Assembly: GCA_015272395.1 (NCBI GenBank)
Contig: JACYLQ010000043.1
Location: forward strand, 1 to 64,000
DNA from: Calothrix sp. C42_A2020_038
GTDB taxonomy: Bacteria; Cyanobacteriota; Cyanobacteriia; Cyanobacteriales; Nostocaceae
Direction of reading: 5' to 3'
Length of the DNA: 64,000 nucleotides
Shown: in pieces, positions 9,374 to 18,474 of the stretch
Layout: each line of letters opens with the position of its first letter
How positions within the stretch are numbered: the stretch's first letter is position 1
Notes under the pieces: model-generated
Seen by the model: only the letters and a program-made list of their open reading frames with translations
Databases searched by the model: none
What the model was told of the DNA's origin: nothing
Position numbers and translations under genes: made by a program

Positions 9374-9673
9374 ATGCGAAGTCTACAATTTTGGTTCAAT
9401 ACTTTTATTTTTATCAGTCAAAATAATCCACCTCGGTTTATCGAGTTTGTAATGTTATTCCTGGCAATGTTAATGCTAGTAGCGTCAATGGCATTTCCAA
9501 CCGAAAAACCTTATATGATACTGGCATTAAGTTTTGTTGTTGGTTCCGCACTCTCCATCTTAGTCCGTGAAGCACTTGAACCAACCTATCAAGCGCGTGT
9601 TACTAAAATCAATGCCATATTAATGCTTATTATCGGCTTATACGGCTTTATTGATGTGATACATAATACTTAG
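9374..9673 (+). CDS. Small integral membrane protein of unknown function
   Basis: From the ATG at 9374 the product is 99 residues. The longer frame from 9299 begins inside a dispersed palindrome and low-complexity repeat, so the internal ATG (MRSLQFWF) is preferred. Three hydrophobic segments are visible: FVMLFLAMLMLVASMAF, MILALSFVVGSALSILV and ILMLIIGLYGFIDVI. No catalytic motif was recognised. It lies 98 bp after chlI and may be cotranscribed, but a functional link is not shown. Confidence 0.7.
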   Translation: MRSLQFWFNTFIFISQNNPPRFIEFVMLFLAMLMLVASMAFPTEKPYMILALSFVVGSALSILVREALEPTYQARVTKINAILMLIIGLYGFIDVIHNT

Positions 9674-9786
9674 TATATTGTAAATGGTGTAATTGCAGTC
9701 GAGCGGGCAAGGATGCCCACTCCACAACACCTAAGCCGTTCAAGAAGAATTAGTTTAGTTTTCTTTGTTGAAATCATAGAAATTAC

Positions 9787-10866
9787 TTATCTTGGGTATA
9801 ATTTATCACCTGTTGCGGAATCAAATACAAATAAATAATCTAAATTTAGGTTTAAATTCAACTTTTCACCAGGATGTGGATGTATATTACCGGCAGCTTG
9901 GATGCTTAGAGTTTCTGTAGTACCGGGTAAGGTCGCACGTATTAATGTTTCTCTTCCTAATGGTTCGACAACTTTGACATCAACAGTTAAAGCTGAAGGT
10001 TCAGAGGTAATAGTTATGTGTTCAGGACGAATACCTAAATCAAGCTGCTGTGCAGTTGAGGGATTAAATTTTTTCATACCGACTGATAAAGGTATTAACT
10101 GACCTGAAACATCAAACCCGTTTCCTGTGAACTTAGCAGGTAAAATATTCATTGGGGGATTCCCAATAAAAGTTGCGACCATTCTGTTTGCAGGCTGATT
10201 ATAAATTGTTTGTGGTTCTCCAATTTGTTGGATACGTCCTTGGCTTAGTACCACAATTTTATCGGCAAGAGTCATTGCCTCCACTTGGTCATGGGTAACG
10301 TAAATTGTAGTGTTGCGTAAATTTTGATGTAACTGCTTTAATTCCGCGCGGGTATCGTCACGCAATTGTGCATCTAAGTTTGATAGCGGTTCGTCGAGTA
10401 AAAATACTTGTGCTTGTCGAGCAATGGCCCTTCCTAACGCGACTCGTTGCTGTTGTCCCCCAGAAAGTTGTTTTGGTTTACGGTCGAGCAAATGTTCTAA
10501 TGACAAAGAAGCGGCAACTTCAGCAACGCGCTGTTGAATAATTCTAGGGTCTACCTTCCGCATCTTCATTCCGAAGGCAATGTTCTCTGCTACTGACATG
10601 TGGGGGTATAATGCATAATTCTGAAACACCATTGCCACGTCTCGCTGCCGCGCGGGGACATTGTTGACTAAATTTTCCCCAATGTAGAGATTTCCCGAAG
10701 TGGCATTTTCCAACCCTGCTATCGTTCGGAGTATTGTAGATTTTCCACACCCAGAAGGACCAACGAGTACCCAAAATTCTCCATCGGGTATCTCGAAGGT
10801 GATATCTTCTATTGCCGTCACGTTATTAAAGCGGCGTTTGATGTTTTCAAGGCGAACGTTTGCCAT
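9787..10866 (-). CDS. ugpC: Sugar/glycerol-3-phosphate ABC transporter ATP-binding protein (UgpC/MalK family)
   Basis: 359 residues. The ABC domain has Walker A GPSGCGKST (36-44), signature LSGGQQQR, Walker B VFLLDEPLSNLD and switch His in IYVTHDQVEAM. The C-terminal ~120 residues form the TOBE/MalK regulatory beta domain (LGIRPEHI, TLIRATLPG). Such subunits often serve several CUT1 sugar importers, and no cognate permease or binding protein is nearby. The substrate is therefore open (glycerol-3-phosphate, glucosylglycerol, trehalose or other sugars). Confidence 0.88.
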   Translation of the reverse strand: MANVRLENIKRRFNNVTAIEDITFEIPDGEFWVLVGPSGCGKSTILRTIAGLENATSGNLYIGENLVNNVPARQRDVAMVFQNYALYPHMSVAENIAFGMKMRKVDPRIIQQRVAEVAASLSLEHLLDRKPKQLSGGQQQRVALGRAIARQAQVFLLDEPLSNLDAQLRDDTRAELKQLHQNLRNTTIYVTHDQVEAMTLADKIVVLSQGRIQQIGEPQTIYNQPANRMVATFIGNPPMNILPAKFTGNGFDVSGQLIPLSVGMKKFNPSTAQQLDLGIRPEHITITSEPSALTVDVKVVEPLGRETLIRATLPGTTETLSIQAAGNIHPHPGEKLNLNLNLDYLFVFDSATGDKLYPR

Positions 10867-11007
10867 TTTGTCGGTCTTCTCTCGTAACTCTTAAATTTTA
10901 TCAGCAGCTAATCGTATTTATATCTTGAGGTACTCTCGAGCAGCTAGAAAAAGCAATATATAAATAGACAAACAATTTTACAGGTGTCTAATCCCCTATT
11001 TTGGCTT

Positions 11008-12087
11008 ATGTCTCAATCAAATTACAAAATCAATCCTTCCCTAGCGCTAACTTTGGGAGACCCTGCGGGGATAGGAACAGAGGTAGTTCTAAAAGCTTTG
11101 TCAGATTCACAACTGCAAGAACTAAATATTACGGTTGTGGGAACTAAAAGTATAATTGTTGACACCTATACGAAACTTAAAAGTATTGAGGGTATAGGTA
11201 AACTAGTCGAGCCTGATGAGCTAAAAATTTTGGATGTAGAGATAGAAGCATCTGTCAAAGCTGCAATTCTGCCTGGAGAGGGAAATGCAGCAAGTGGTAC
11301 GGCCAGTTTTGCGTATATGGAAGCAGCAATTGCGGGTGCGATGGCAGGAAAGTTTGATGCGATTGTAACGGCGCCAATTGCGAAGTCAGCATGGAAAGCG
11401 GCAGGGTATGATTATCCTGGGCAAACTGAACTTTTGGCACAAAAGTCAGGTTCTAAACCTGTGGGGATGCTATTTGTTGCTCAGTCACCTCATACAGGAT
11501 GGATGCTCAGAACATTACTAGCGACTACACATATTCCCTTGTCTCAAGTTTCGCAAGTCTTAACACCAGAGCTAATGACACAAAAACTAGATTTATTAGT
11601 TGAGTGTCTGAAAAATGATTTTGGAATCGAAAACGCTAAAATTGCGATAGCAGGTTTAAACCCCCACAGTGGAGAGCAAGGACAACTGGGAACTGAAGAG
11701 CAAGATTGGTTGATTCCTTGGTTAGAAAATCAGCGTCACAGGCGCCCAAATTTACAACTCGATGGTTTTATTCCTCCTGATACCATGTGGGTGAAACCTG
11801 GTTTGGCTTGGTATAAAAACTCTCAAACCCAAAGTTCTCATGACGCTTACATTGCACTTTATCATGACCAGGGTTTGATACCAGTCAAATTGATGGCATT
11901 TGACCGCGCGGTTAATACTTCAATTGGTTTACCTTTTGTTCGCACTTCCCCCGACCACGGTACTGCATTTGATATTACAGGAAAGGGTATTGCTGATGCG
12001 ACAAGTATGAAAGCAGCAATTGAACTTGCGAGTTCGTTATCGATACAAAGGTTAAAACAACTTACAACATTTTTTATTACTTCATAG
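11008..12087 (+). CDS. pdxA: 4-hydroxythreonine-4-phosphate dehydrogenase
   Basis: About 359 residues from the ATG at 11008; a GTG at 10984 would add eight residues and cannot be excluded. PdxA oxidises 4-phosphohydroxy-threonine in the deoxyxylulose-5-phosphate-dependent route to pyridoxal phosphate. Family motifs are [10 protein letters not shown] near the start, the metal-His regions YPGQTELLA and [10 protein letters not shown], and the C-terminal [13 protein letters not shown]. The gene is divergent from the UgpC-type ATPase. PdxJ is not encoded in this window. Confidence 0.95.
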   Translation: MSQSNYKINPSLALTLGDPAGIGTEVVLKALSDSQLQELNITVVGTKSIIVDTYTKLKSIEGIGKLVEPDELKILDVEIEASVKAAILPGEGNAASGTASFAYMEAAIAGAMAGKFDAIVTAPIAKSAWKAAGYDYPGQTELLAQKSGSKPVGMLFVAQSPHTGWMLRTLLATTHIPLSQVSQVLTPELMTQKLDLLVECLKNDFGIENAKIAIAGLNPHSGEQGQLGTEEQDWLIPWLENQRHRRPNLQLDGFIPPDTMWVKPGLAWYKNSQTQSSHDAYIALYHDQGLIPVKLMAFDRAVNTSIGLPFVRTSPDHGTAFDITGKGIADATSMKAAIELASSLSIQRLKQLTTFFITS

Positions 12088-12301
12088 TTGAAAAGAAATT
12101 GTTTTTAAATTGTCTTGACAAAACCGCAGTTACACTGATGAAAAATTTCTGTAGTAATTTGTGTGAACTGCACAAAGAATAATATTAACTCAAGCCATAA
12201 GCAATACATTTTATTATGTATAAAAATATTTAATAAATTTAATACATTGCGCGGTTAATGATAGTATTATCCACGATACTTTTAATCCATCAGGAGAAAC
12301 A

Positions 12302-12811
12302 ATGAATAATTTACTTCGCAATGTGTTAGTTGGTGCAGGTATCGCTACTGTAGGTGCAATCGGAACAAAAGCAGCAGTAGATTATTTTAAAAACCGTGGA
12401 GAAGAAAAAGTAATTGACGAAGGTCAAGGTGACGCAGTAGCAACATCACCAGAAGAAGTTGCTTATGCAACTGTAGAGCCAAGTTCTGTACAGTCATTTT
12501 TAGATAAAAGTTTTGGAGACCCAGGTCGCTATGTACCAAACCGTCCACCCAAGGTTTTTGACTACCAAGGTCAACAGTATATGGTTATTTGGGCACAAGA
12601 TAACAAGCAAAATAAAAATCAAATGATGGCGTTCCAGTATACCGATGCTGGGCGTAAAATGATTGCTAGTGTTGGATACACAGGTAATAAAACAGATTAC
12701 AATCTTAACTTGGCAGGAACACCTTTTGCTGTTAATGTCAATGGGCAATTACTAACATCTGGTCAGTCAGAAACTGCTGGAGCAAATGACGTTGACTTTG
12801 TGCTTGCATAG
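12302..12811 (+). CDS. Hypothetical protein with N-terminal membrane segment
   Basis: 169 residues, not recognised. Residues 6-24 (RNVLVGAGIATVGAIGTKA) form a small-residue-rich hydrophobic segment that could be an anchor. The rest is soluble, with a region around QQYMVIWAQDNKQNKNQMM and a Gly/Asn-rich C-terminus predicted by eye to be beta-rich. CAGGAGAAAC is a good ribosome binding site. A clear terminator follows. Probably a single transcription unit. Confidence 0.7.
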   Translation: MNNLLRNVLVGAGIATVGAIGTKAAVDYFKNRGEEKVIDEGQGDAVATSPEEVAYATVEPSSVQSFLDKSFGDPGRYVPNRPPKVFDYQGQQYMVIWAQDNKQNKNQMMAFQYTDAGRKMIASVGYTGNKTDYNLNLAGTPFAVNVNGQLLTSGQSETAGANDVDFVLA

Positions 12812-12844
12812 AAAAGTACATTTTTGAAATACTTGGTAATTATA

Positions 12845-12880
12845 GATTCCCAACTTATTCAAAAAGTTGGGAATCTTGTT
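12845..12880 (+). terminator. Intrinsic terminator, GATTCCCAACTT family hairpin
   Basis: Perfect 12-bp arms at 12845-12856 and 12864-12875 are followed by TTGTTTT. It belongs to a recurrent hairpin family in this window (also 15444, 16472, 20156, 38107). Confidence 0.85.
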
Positions 12881-12964
12881 TTAGAATAAAAAATATAACT
12901 GATATATTAATATTATGTAAATCCGTTGTAGCTAAACATAATCGACAATATATCAGAGAAAAAT

Positions 12965-13276
12965 ATGTCAAAACCTAGCAATTTTTTTGCAAAATTGTTT
13001 GATTTTTCATTCTCACAATTTATTGCATTACGGGTAGTTGGAATTTTGTATGCGCTAGCAATAGCTGTCTTAGGTTTAGTTGCAATTATCTATTTAGTTT
13101 TAAGCTTTAGTCAAGGATTGATGCCTGGTCTAATTACTTTAATTATGGCGCCGCTAATATTCTTGCTTTATGTAATATTAATTCGTATTGGTCTAGAGTC
13201 AATGATTATCACATTTAGGATAGCAGACCACACTAGAATAATTGCAGAGAATAGTGAAAAATTAAGAGAACTGTAA
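12965..13276 (+). CDS. DUF4282 membrane protein
   Basis: 103 residues. Two long hydrophobic segments (about 25-50 and 55-80) and a short polar C-terminus with IADHTRIIAENSEKL match the general plan of DUF4282 proteins: an N-terminal FFAKLFDFSFSQFI leader, then two membrane spans. Function is unknown. It is transcribed separately from its upstream neighbour, which ends in a terminator. Confidence 0.75.
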   Translation: MSKPSNFFAKLFDFSFSQFIALRVVGILYALAIAVLGLVAIIYLVLSFSQGLMPGLITLIMAPLIFLLYVILIRIGLESMIITFRIADHTRIIAENSEKLREL

Positions 13277-13290
13277 AAAAAAAGAGGAAA

Positions 13291-13331
13291 AAGCGCAGGA
13301 CATTCTAACTATAGACATAGTTTCTGCGCTT
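13291..13331 (+). terminator. Hairpin after the DUF4282 gene
   Basis: Arms AAGCGCAG (13291-13298) and CTGCGCTT (13324-13331) are separated by 25 nt, shortly after the stop codon. The loop is long and there is no T-run, so the call is tentative. Confidence 0.4.
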
Positions 13332-13436
13332 CATTCTATAGAAAGAGTAATTTCTGATTAATATTGGATAAATTTTTGTTAGCAATCATATTTTGGAAAA
13401 GTATCTGACATTAAAACGAGTCAGAGAGGAGACCGT

Positions 13437-13889
13437 ATGGCTAACAAACTTTTCAGTGGTGTTGTTCCTTCAGAACCACCAACCAATGAGCGTTCGGATG
13501 TTCATGCTCTGAAGTCACGTCTTGAATGGGGTGAACCAGCTTTTACAATTATAGATGTGCGCGAACGCAGAGTATTTAATGAAGGCCACATAATGGGCGC
13601 CATGTCAATGCCCCTAGATAACTTGGGCAACATGGCATCTTCGCTACAAAAAGTTCGTGACATCTATATCTATGGTGAAAACGAAGAACAAACTGCTCAA
13701 GCTGCACAACATCTAAGAAGTGCTGGATACGTTCATGTCTCACAGTTAAAAGGTGGTTTACCTGCGTGGAAAGCTATCGGCGGTCCAACCGAAGGTATTA
13801 TTGAATCTATGACTCCTGCTGGTGCCGATGATTATAACGTTTTAGACCGCGTAAAAAATCACGTAGAAACACAGCAAAAGGAAGTGTAA
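13437..13889 (+). CDS. Rhodanese-like domain protein lacking the catalytic cysteine
   Basis: 150 residues, preceded by a strong GAGAGGAGA site. The rhodanese fold is clear: FTIIDVRERRVFNEGHIMGAMSMP near 36-59, a central strand IYIYGENEEQTAQAAQHL, then VSQLKGGLPAWKAIGG. In active sulfurtransferases the strand ends in a Cys that starts the active-site loop (for example CRSG). Here the position reads YGENEEQ and the protein contains no Cys in this loop. It is therefore probably a non-catalytic sulfane-binding or regulatory relative. The ~25 residues before the domain and the C-terminal helix (VLDRVKNHV) are extra. Confidence 0.85.
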   Translation: MANKLFSGVVPSEPPTNERSDVHALKSRLEWGEPAFTIIDVRERRVFNEGHIMGAMSMPLDNLGNMASSLQKVRDIYIYGENEEQTAQAAQHLRSAGYVHVSQLKGGLPAWKAIGGPTEGIIESMTPAGADDYNVLDRVKNHVETQQKEV

Positions 13890-13933
13890 ATAAAAGTTAG
13901 GAGTTAGGAGTTAGGACTCTTAACTCCCAATTT

Positions 13934-14563
13934 CTAGTGTTCAAATATATCTTTAAACTGCATTAAATCTAACGTGACGAGCGTGGGGAGACATTGGAAA
14001 GCTTGCTGCGCGATTTCGTAGCGTTCTTCACGTTGAAGCATATGTATTAATTTCTGCCGCGCGCTTAGTAAGTATCGAACATCATTAGCTGCATAGCTTA
14101 ATTGCTCCTGAGTCAGGTTAGCTGCGTTCCCCCAGTCAGAACTTTGTGCGCTTTTATCAAGTTCTACTTGTTCGAGTTCAAGAACTAAATCTTTGAGTCC
14201 GTGACGCTGAGTATAGGTGCGTGCAAGCTTACTAGCTATTTTAGTACAAAAAACAGGTTGAACGTTGATTGATAAGTTATAGCGTAGTGCAGCAATATCA
14301 AACCGAGCAAAGTGGAAGACCTTTACAATATTTGTCGCTTCAAAAAGCGTTTTTAAGTTGGTAGCTTCGGTTTGTCCGCGTAAAATCCTAACTGCGGTAA
14401 CTTGACCTTCCTTATTACATAATTGAACTAAGCACAAACGGTCACGTTGTGGTAACAACCCCATTGTTTCAGTATCAACAGCGATTGCATCGCTTTTTAA
14501 ATAAGTTGATAGGGTTGCTTGATCAATGTCACGGTCGCAAACTTGGAAATCTGGTAATGTCAT
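13934..14563 (-). CDS. RNase D-like 3'-5' exonuclease (DEDDy family)
   Basis: 209 residues. The three exonuclease motifs are visible: AIAVDTETMGL (Exo I, Asp and Glu) near residue 28-38, VFHFARFDIAALR (Exo II) near 80-92, and SYAANDVRYLL (Exo III, Tyr and Asp) near 155-165. Only the exonuclease domain is present; the HRDC domain of full-length RNase D is absent, as is common for short cyanobacterial members. It likely trims tRNA or other small RNA 3' ends. Confidence 0.88.
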   Translation of the reverse strand: MTLPDFQVCDRDIDQATLSTYLKSDAIAVDTETMGLLPQRDRLCLVQLCNKEGQVTAVRILRGQTEATNLKTLFEATNIVKVFHFARFDIAALRYNLSINVQPVFCTKIASKLARTYTQRHGLKDLVLELEQVELDKSAQSSDWGNAANLTQEQLSYAANDVRYLLSARQKLIHMLQREERYEIAQQAFQCLPTLVTLDLMQFKDIFEH

Positions 14564-14638
14564 AGCTAAAATAGGAAATGTAGTGCCATTTAATTTTCAT
14601 GACACTACACTATTCTGCAAGAAGAGTCCAAGCCCAAA

Positions 14639-15166
14639 CTACTTGTTGTTGATAAATATTTCGGTGAAGTAAATTTCTCCCTTGCTGTTACTTGCTACAC
14701 CGATTCCAGTTTGGCTGTAATTTCCTTCAATGTTTTTTCGATGACCCTGGCTTTTGATCCAACCTTGAACTGCTTGGGTAGCTGGGTCTTGAGAACCTTG
14801 ATTATAAGCAACATTTTCAGCAGCGCCGTTGTAAGAAATTCCTATGGATTTAACGCGATTGCTAAAATCTTGATGACCAAACGGAACTTTTCCCTCAGCC
14901 ATGTTTTTACTGTGAATTCTAGCTTGCTCATCTATCTTCGTATTACGTACTAATGGAGACATTCCTTTTGACGCGCGGTACTGATTAATTTGGTTTAAAA
15001 TCGATTGTTCGATTGTATTAGTGTTAACTGCGGTAGATTGTGCAACCTGAATGACTTTTGGTACTTTTTGATTCGCTGAAATTGCGTTTGCATAAGTGCT
15101 ATTAGGCGTGGGAATCAAACTACTTGCCAATAGAACAGCGCCGAAGGTAATAACATTTCGGTTCAT
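14639..15166 (-). CDS. Secreted CAP (SCP/PR1-like) domain protein
   Basis: 175 residues. An N-terminal signal peptide (residues 1-27, ending near YANA) precedes a short linker and a CAP domain with NQINQYRASKGMSPLVRN, the HSKNMAEGKVPFGH histidine region, GAAENVAYNQG and a C-terminal SQTGIGVASNSKGEIYFTEIF. Bacterial CAP proteins are extracellular or periplasmic and of mostly unknown function. It is a close paralogue of the neighbouring gene at 15504-16043, and both are on the same strand. Confidence 0.88.
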   Translation of the reverse strand: MNRNVITFGAVLLASSLIPTPNSTYANAISANQKVPKVIQVAQSTAVNTNTIEQSILNQINQYRASKGMSPLVRNTKIDEQARIHSKNMAEGKVPFGHQDFSNRVKSIGISYNGAAENVAYNQGSQDPATQAVQGWIKSQGHRKNIEGNYSQTGIGVASNSKGEIYFTEIFINNK

Positions 15167-15309
15167 AAGTTTACCTAGTCAACTAATAGGGAACACAGTT
15201 TTAATCTACACCTATTCTTTTTTATCTGCTTAAGTAAAAATCCTTTTAAGGACAGTTTCTAAATTGACACACAAAAAACAAGTAATAAAAATAACATGAA
15301 TTCGATAGA

Positions 15310-15390
15310 CCTCTCCCCAACCCCTTTCCCAGATGCGGGAAGAAGGAGCTTCCCTCTCCTCGTAGGAGAGGGTTCGGGGGAAAGGTTTTA
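15310..15390. repeat. Dispersed C/G-rich repeat (CCCCAACCCC family)
   Basis: C-rich then G-rich halves (CTCTCCCCAACCCCTTTCCC ... GGAGAGGGTTCGGGGGAAAGG) with two internal hairpins. Related to copies at 1401, 33402, 53701 and 55794. Confidence 0.6.
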
Positions 15391-15443
15391 AACATATCGT
15401 GAAAAATCAGTTTTTATATGCATTGAACTCACATAAAAAATAA

Positions 15444-15475
15444 GATTCCCGACAAATGTTACGAAGTCGGGAATC
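15444..15475 (-). terminator. Terminator of the second CAP gene
   Basis: Arms GATTCCCGAC and GTCGGGAATC. On the minus strand the stem is followed by TTATTTTTTAT, immediately downstream of the CAP gene stop at 15504. Confidence 0.75.
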
Positions 15476-15503
15476 AAGATATGTGATATGTACAATTTCT
15501 ACA

Positions 15504-16043
15504 TTAACGATTGCGAATAAATATTTGAGTGAGATAAACTTCTCCTTGTTTATTTACGGCGACCCCGACACCAGTGAGGTTGAAATTACCTTTAAGATTT
15601 GTGAGGTGTCCAGGACTTTTAATCCAACCGTTAATAGCTTCATCTGCTGGGTCATCATAGCCTTGGTTGAAGGCAACATTTTCAGCAGCGTTTTGATAAT
15701 TTATCAATGTAGATTTTACACGCTTTTCAAATCCATTATGGCTAAAAGGGACTTTGCCGTTAGCCATGTTTTGGCTGTGAATCCTTGCCTGTTTAGAAAT
15801 CCTGCTATTAAGAGTGAGTCTCGACAAACCTTTGGAAGCTCTATAACGATTGATTTGTTCAAACACAGATTTTTCTAACTCGCTGGTATCGTAGTTACTA
15901 GCGAGTACGGCTTGATTTGATAAGGTTGATACAGGTTTTGATTGATTAGCTTTTTTTGCCGTAGGTTGACTTGATATAGGGTTTGTCAACCCGCTAGCAA
16001 GGACAATCGTACTTAAAGCTATGCCAAAAGCAGTTTGTCGCAT
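15504..16043 (-). CDS. Secreted CAP (SCP/PR1-like) domain protein, paralogue
   Basis: 179 residues. A signal peptide (MRQTAFGIALSTIVLASGL...) precedes the CAP domain with INRYRASKGLSRLTLNSRI, HSQNMANGKVPFSHNGFEKR, NAAENVAFNQG and a C-terminal NLTGVGVAVNKQGEVYLTQIF. It is nearly collinear with the downstream gene at 14639-15166, pointing to a tandem duplication. A terminator and a dispersed repeat separate them, so they are probably transcribed independently. Confidence 0.88.
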   Translation of the reverse strand: MRQTAFGIALSTIVLASGLTNPISSQPTAKKANQSKPVSTLSNQAVLASNYDTSELEKSVFEQINRYRASKGLSRLTLNSRISKQARIHSQNMANGKVPFSHNGFEKRVKSTLINYQNAAENVAFNQGYDDPADEAINGWIKSPGHLTNLKGNFNLTGVGVAVNKQGEVYLTQIFIRNR

Positions 16044-16367
16044 AAGTATTATTTACTCTTTAGTGTTAAGTGTATTTAAACTGAAATACCATACAGCAAG
16101 TGTCGGTTGTTGTCTTGATATACGTGTGTACTTAGCAATATTCCGGAATAACGCAAATCTTTCCAGATTCCGATTCTCGCGTCAATATCACCAAAATACA
16201 ATCTATAACTATAAAGTAATTGCGAAGTAATGTTTAAAATTTTAATAATTTCAGATAAATTTTGCGTATTTTTGCGGTGTGTCGTCCAAGTAAATCAGGA
16301 AATAGCTGTCTTAAGCGTGGCTCTTAATGATTGAATAAAATAATAAATAAATATGGAGAAACTTAAA
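16044..16367. other. Divergent promoter region between CAP gene and petL
   Basis: 324 bp, AT-rich, with no gene detected. It must contain the promoters of the leftward CAP gene and the rightward petL. GGAG at 16355-16358 is the petL ribosome binding site. Confidence 0.4.
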
Positions 16368-16460
16368 ATGGGCGTAATATTCTTTGTCCTTTACCTTGGC
16401 GTATTTTTTGGTTTGGCAGTAGGTCTACTGTTTGGTCTACGCGCTGTTAAGCTGCTTTAG
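16368..16460 (+). CDS. petL: Cytochrome b6-f complex subunit 6 (PetL)
   Basis: 30 residues, one membrane span. It reads MGVIFFVLYLGV followed by FFGLAVGLLFGLRAVKLL, closely matching the pattern of PetL in other cyanobacteria (short N-terminus, FFG(I/L)AVG core, basic residue, hydrophobic KL(I/L) end). PetL is a peripheral small subunit that stabilises the b6f dimer. GGAG sits 10 bp before the ATG. A strong terminator follows 10 bp after the stop. The small size makes it easy to miss in automated annotation. Confidence 0.85.
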   Translation: MGVIFFVLYLGVFFGLAVGLLFGLRAVKLL

Positions 16461-16471
16461 CTCCAACTCAG

Positions 16472-16505
16472 ATTCCCGATTTCTTATAGAAATCGGGAAT
16501 TTTGT
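16472..16505 (+). terminator. Intrinsic terminator of petL, probably bidirectional
   Basis: ATTCCCGATTTCT and AGAAATCGGGAAT form a perfect 13-bp stem with a 3-nt loop, followed by TTTTG. It also lies at the 3' end of the convergent bioB gene. Confidence 0.85.
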
Positions 16506-16508
16506 ATT

Positions 16509-17513
16509 CTATCCTACAGTTACTTGGGGCATTGTGTTATTTTTCTTAACAAACGGCGCCCGTGTTTGGAGTCCGAGCAAATTAAATAATTCTTGATCAG
16601 AATCATAGCCAGGACAGGGAGTAGTAACAGTGAGCATATGTCCATCATCGCTGGAAAAGATGGAATTAGCTCCTGCCATAAAGCAAAATGCTTGTTCAAC
16701 TTTTGAAAGTCTTGCTCTGCCAGCACTTAAACGCACATCAGATGTGGGCATAATAGTACGAGCAGTAGCAATCATTCGTACTATATCCCAAAATGGGACA
16801 TCGGGTTGATGTTCGAGAGGTGTACCTTTGACTTGTGAAAGGATATTAATAGGGACTGATTCGGGGTGAGGATTTAAGGTTGAGAGAGTGTGTAGCATCG
16901 AAATGCGGTCTTCAACGGTTTCACCCAAACCTAAAATACCACCTGAACAAACGGTTACATTGGTTTGACGAACATTATTGATGGTATTGAGACGGTCATC
17001 ATAAGTGCGCGTAGTGATTATTGTGCTGTAATAATCGCGCGAGGTATCAAGGTTATGGTTGTAAGCGTAGAGTCCTGCATCTTCTAAACGCTTCGCTTGA
17101 TTTTCGGTAAGCATTCCCAGCGTACAGCATACTTCTAACCCCATTGATGTGACATCTTTAACCATGTCCAGGACGCTTTCAAATTGGCTATTGTCACGAA
17201 CTTCACGCCAAGCGGCGCCCATACAAACGCGACTGACACCGTTAGCTTTGGCGAGTTTCGCAATATTAATAACAGTTTCTTTTTCGAGAAGCGCTTGCGG
17301 TTTGACTTCAGTTTTGTAGCGTAATGACTGGGCGCAGTAACCACAATCTTCGGGACAGGCACCAGTTTTAATAGATATCAGCTTGCAAACCTGAATTTGT
17401 TTAGGGTTATGAAACTGACGATGGACACTCGCAGCTTGATAAACCAGTTCAAGCAATGGTTTATTGTAGATTTCGCGTATTTCGGCTTCTTGCCAATCGT
17501 AGCGTACTATCAC
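16509..17513 (-). CDS. bioB: Biotin synthase
   Basis: 334 residues with a GTG start. A radical SAM enzyme that inserts sulfur into dethiobiotin. The [4Fe-4S]-SAM motif is [11 protein letters not shown] with Cys53, Cys57 and Cys60. Residues ligating the [2Fe-2S] sulfur donor cluster are expected in [21 protein letters not shown] and [13 protein letters not shown], all with Cys present, plus Arg in [10 protein letters not shown]. Length is normal. It is convergent with petL. No other bio gene is in the window. Confidence 0.95.
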   Translation of the reverse strand: MIVRYDWQEAEIREIYNKPLLELVYQAASVHRQFHNPKQIQVCKLISIKTGACPEDCGYCAQSLRYKTEVKPQALLEKETVINIAKLAKANGVSRVCMGAAWREVRDNSQFESVLDMVKDVTSMGLEVCCTLGMLTENQAKRLEDAGLYAYNHNLDTSRDYYSTIITTRTYDDRLNTINNVRQTNVTVCSGGILGLGETVEDRISMLHTLSTLNPHPESVPINILSQVKGTPLEHQPDVPFWDIVRMIATARTIMPTSDVRLSAGRARLSKVEQAFCFMAGANSIFSSDDGHMLTVTTPCPGYDSDQELFNLLGLQTRAPFVKKNNTMPQVTVG

Positions 17514-17643
17514 GAATCCGCCGTCCTTATTATCGAGAATTTCTATGATAGTAAATCATAATATCGGTTGGATGTAACGCAGTAGAACCCAACACAAATG
17601 TTTGGGTTTCGCCGAAGGCTACAGCCAACCTACAATCAACAAA

Positions 17644-18474
17644 TTATTCTCTCGTAAGTGTAATAATAGTTACTTCAGGCGGGCAAAACAGGCGCCCTGG
17701 AGGGTAAGTACCTAAACCGCGATTGACATAAAGTTGATTATTTCCAAGTTTATGGAAACCTTGCGCCCATTCCCAGTGGCTTACAACTTTAGCACAACCG
17801 CCACGTAGAAAAGGAATATATTTACGGATTTTACGTGGTATCTTACGAATAAGTTTATAGTAGTAAACAACTAGAGGCCCGATTCCTGGGATCACGATTT
17901 GTGAACCGTGGGTATGACCACTAAGTTGTAAATCTACACGCCACTTTTTTAATAATTCAAACGTATCAGGGTTATGAGAGAGGACAATGCGAGGTGTATC
18001 ATGGTCAATTTGATTGAGTACTTTGGGGTCAAATTTTCCTGACCAATAGTCAGCGAAACCAACGAAGGGTAATTCTCTACCCAACGGATAACTAATTTCG
18101 TTCCATAATACTTGGATACCGATACTATTAAAAGCGTCAGTAATTGTTGATTGCGAATATTTATAGTACAAATCGTGGTTTCCCAAACAAGCGCAAATCC
18201 CAGCGCGCGATTGTAAATTTTTGAGATGCTTGACTAGTTGATGAATTGGTGACGGGTCATCGGTAACATAGTCGCCGGTAAGCACAACCAAATCAGGTTC
18301 GGCTTGGTTCGCGATTATGATAGCTTTTTCAAGCATTTCATCCGATAAGCGCAAACCATCGTAGTGCAAATCAGACAATTGTACTAACCTAGTCCCATCT
18401 AGCGATGTCGGCAGATTTGCAATCTTAACTGTTATCCTCTCAACACTCAACGGTCCAGAAAACAACCAGTGCAT
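17644..18474 (-). CDS. Calcineurin-like metallophosphoesterase
   Basis: 276 residues. All dimetal motifs are present: QLSDLHYDG (D-x-H), VVLTGDYV (GD), ACLGNHDLYY (GNHD), RIVLSHNPD (His) and QLSGHTHGSQ (GH-x-H). It resembles the YaeI-type family that acts on UDP-diacylglucosamine or other phosphodiesters, but the substrate is not predictable. No signal peptide or membrane segment is evident. It stands alone, and the polysaccharide region starts on the other side of its promoter. Confidence 0.88.
   Translation of the reverse strand: MHWLFSGPLSVERITVKIANLPTSLDGTRLVQLSDLHYDGLRLSDEMLEKAIIIANQAEPDLVVLTGDYVTDDPSPIHQLVKHLKNLQSRAGICACLGNHDLYYKYSQSTITDAFNSIGIQVLWNEISYPLGRELPFVGFADYWSGKFDPKVLNQIDHDTPRIVLSHNPDTFELLKKWRVDLQLSGHTHGSQIVIPGIGPLVVYYYKLIRKIPRKIRKYIPFLRGGCAKVVSHWEWAQGFHKLGNNQLYVNRGLGTYPPGRLFCPPEVTIITLTRE

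Larger units (their letters stand above)
15167..15503. other. Intergenic region between the two CAP genes, with dispersed repeats
   Basis: Contains a copy of the CCCCAACCCC/GGGAGAGGG repeat family at about 15310-15390 and a terminator hairpin at 15444-15475. No gene was seen. Confidence 0.6.
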
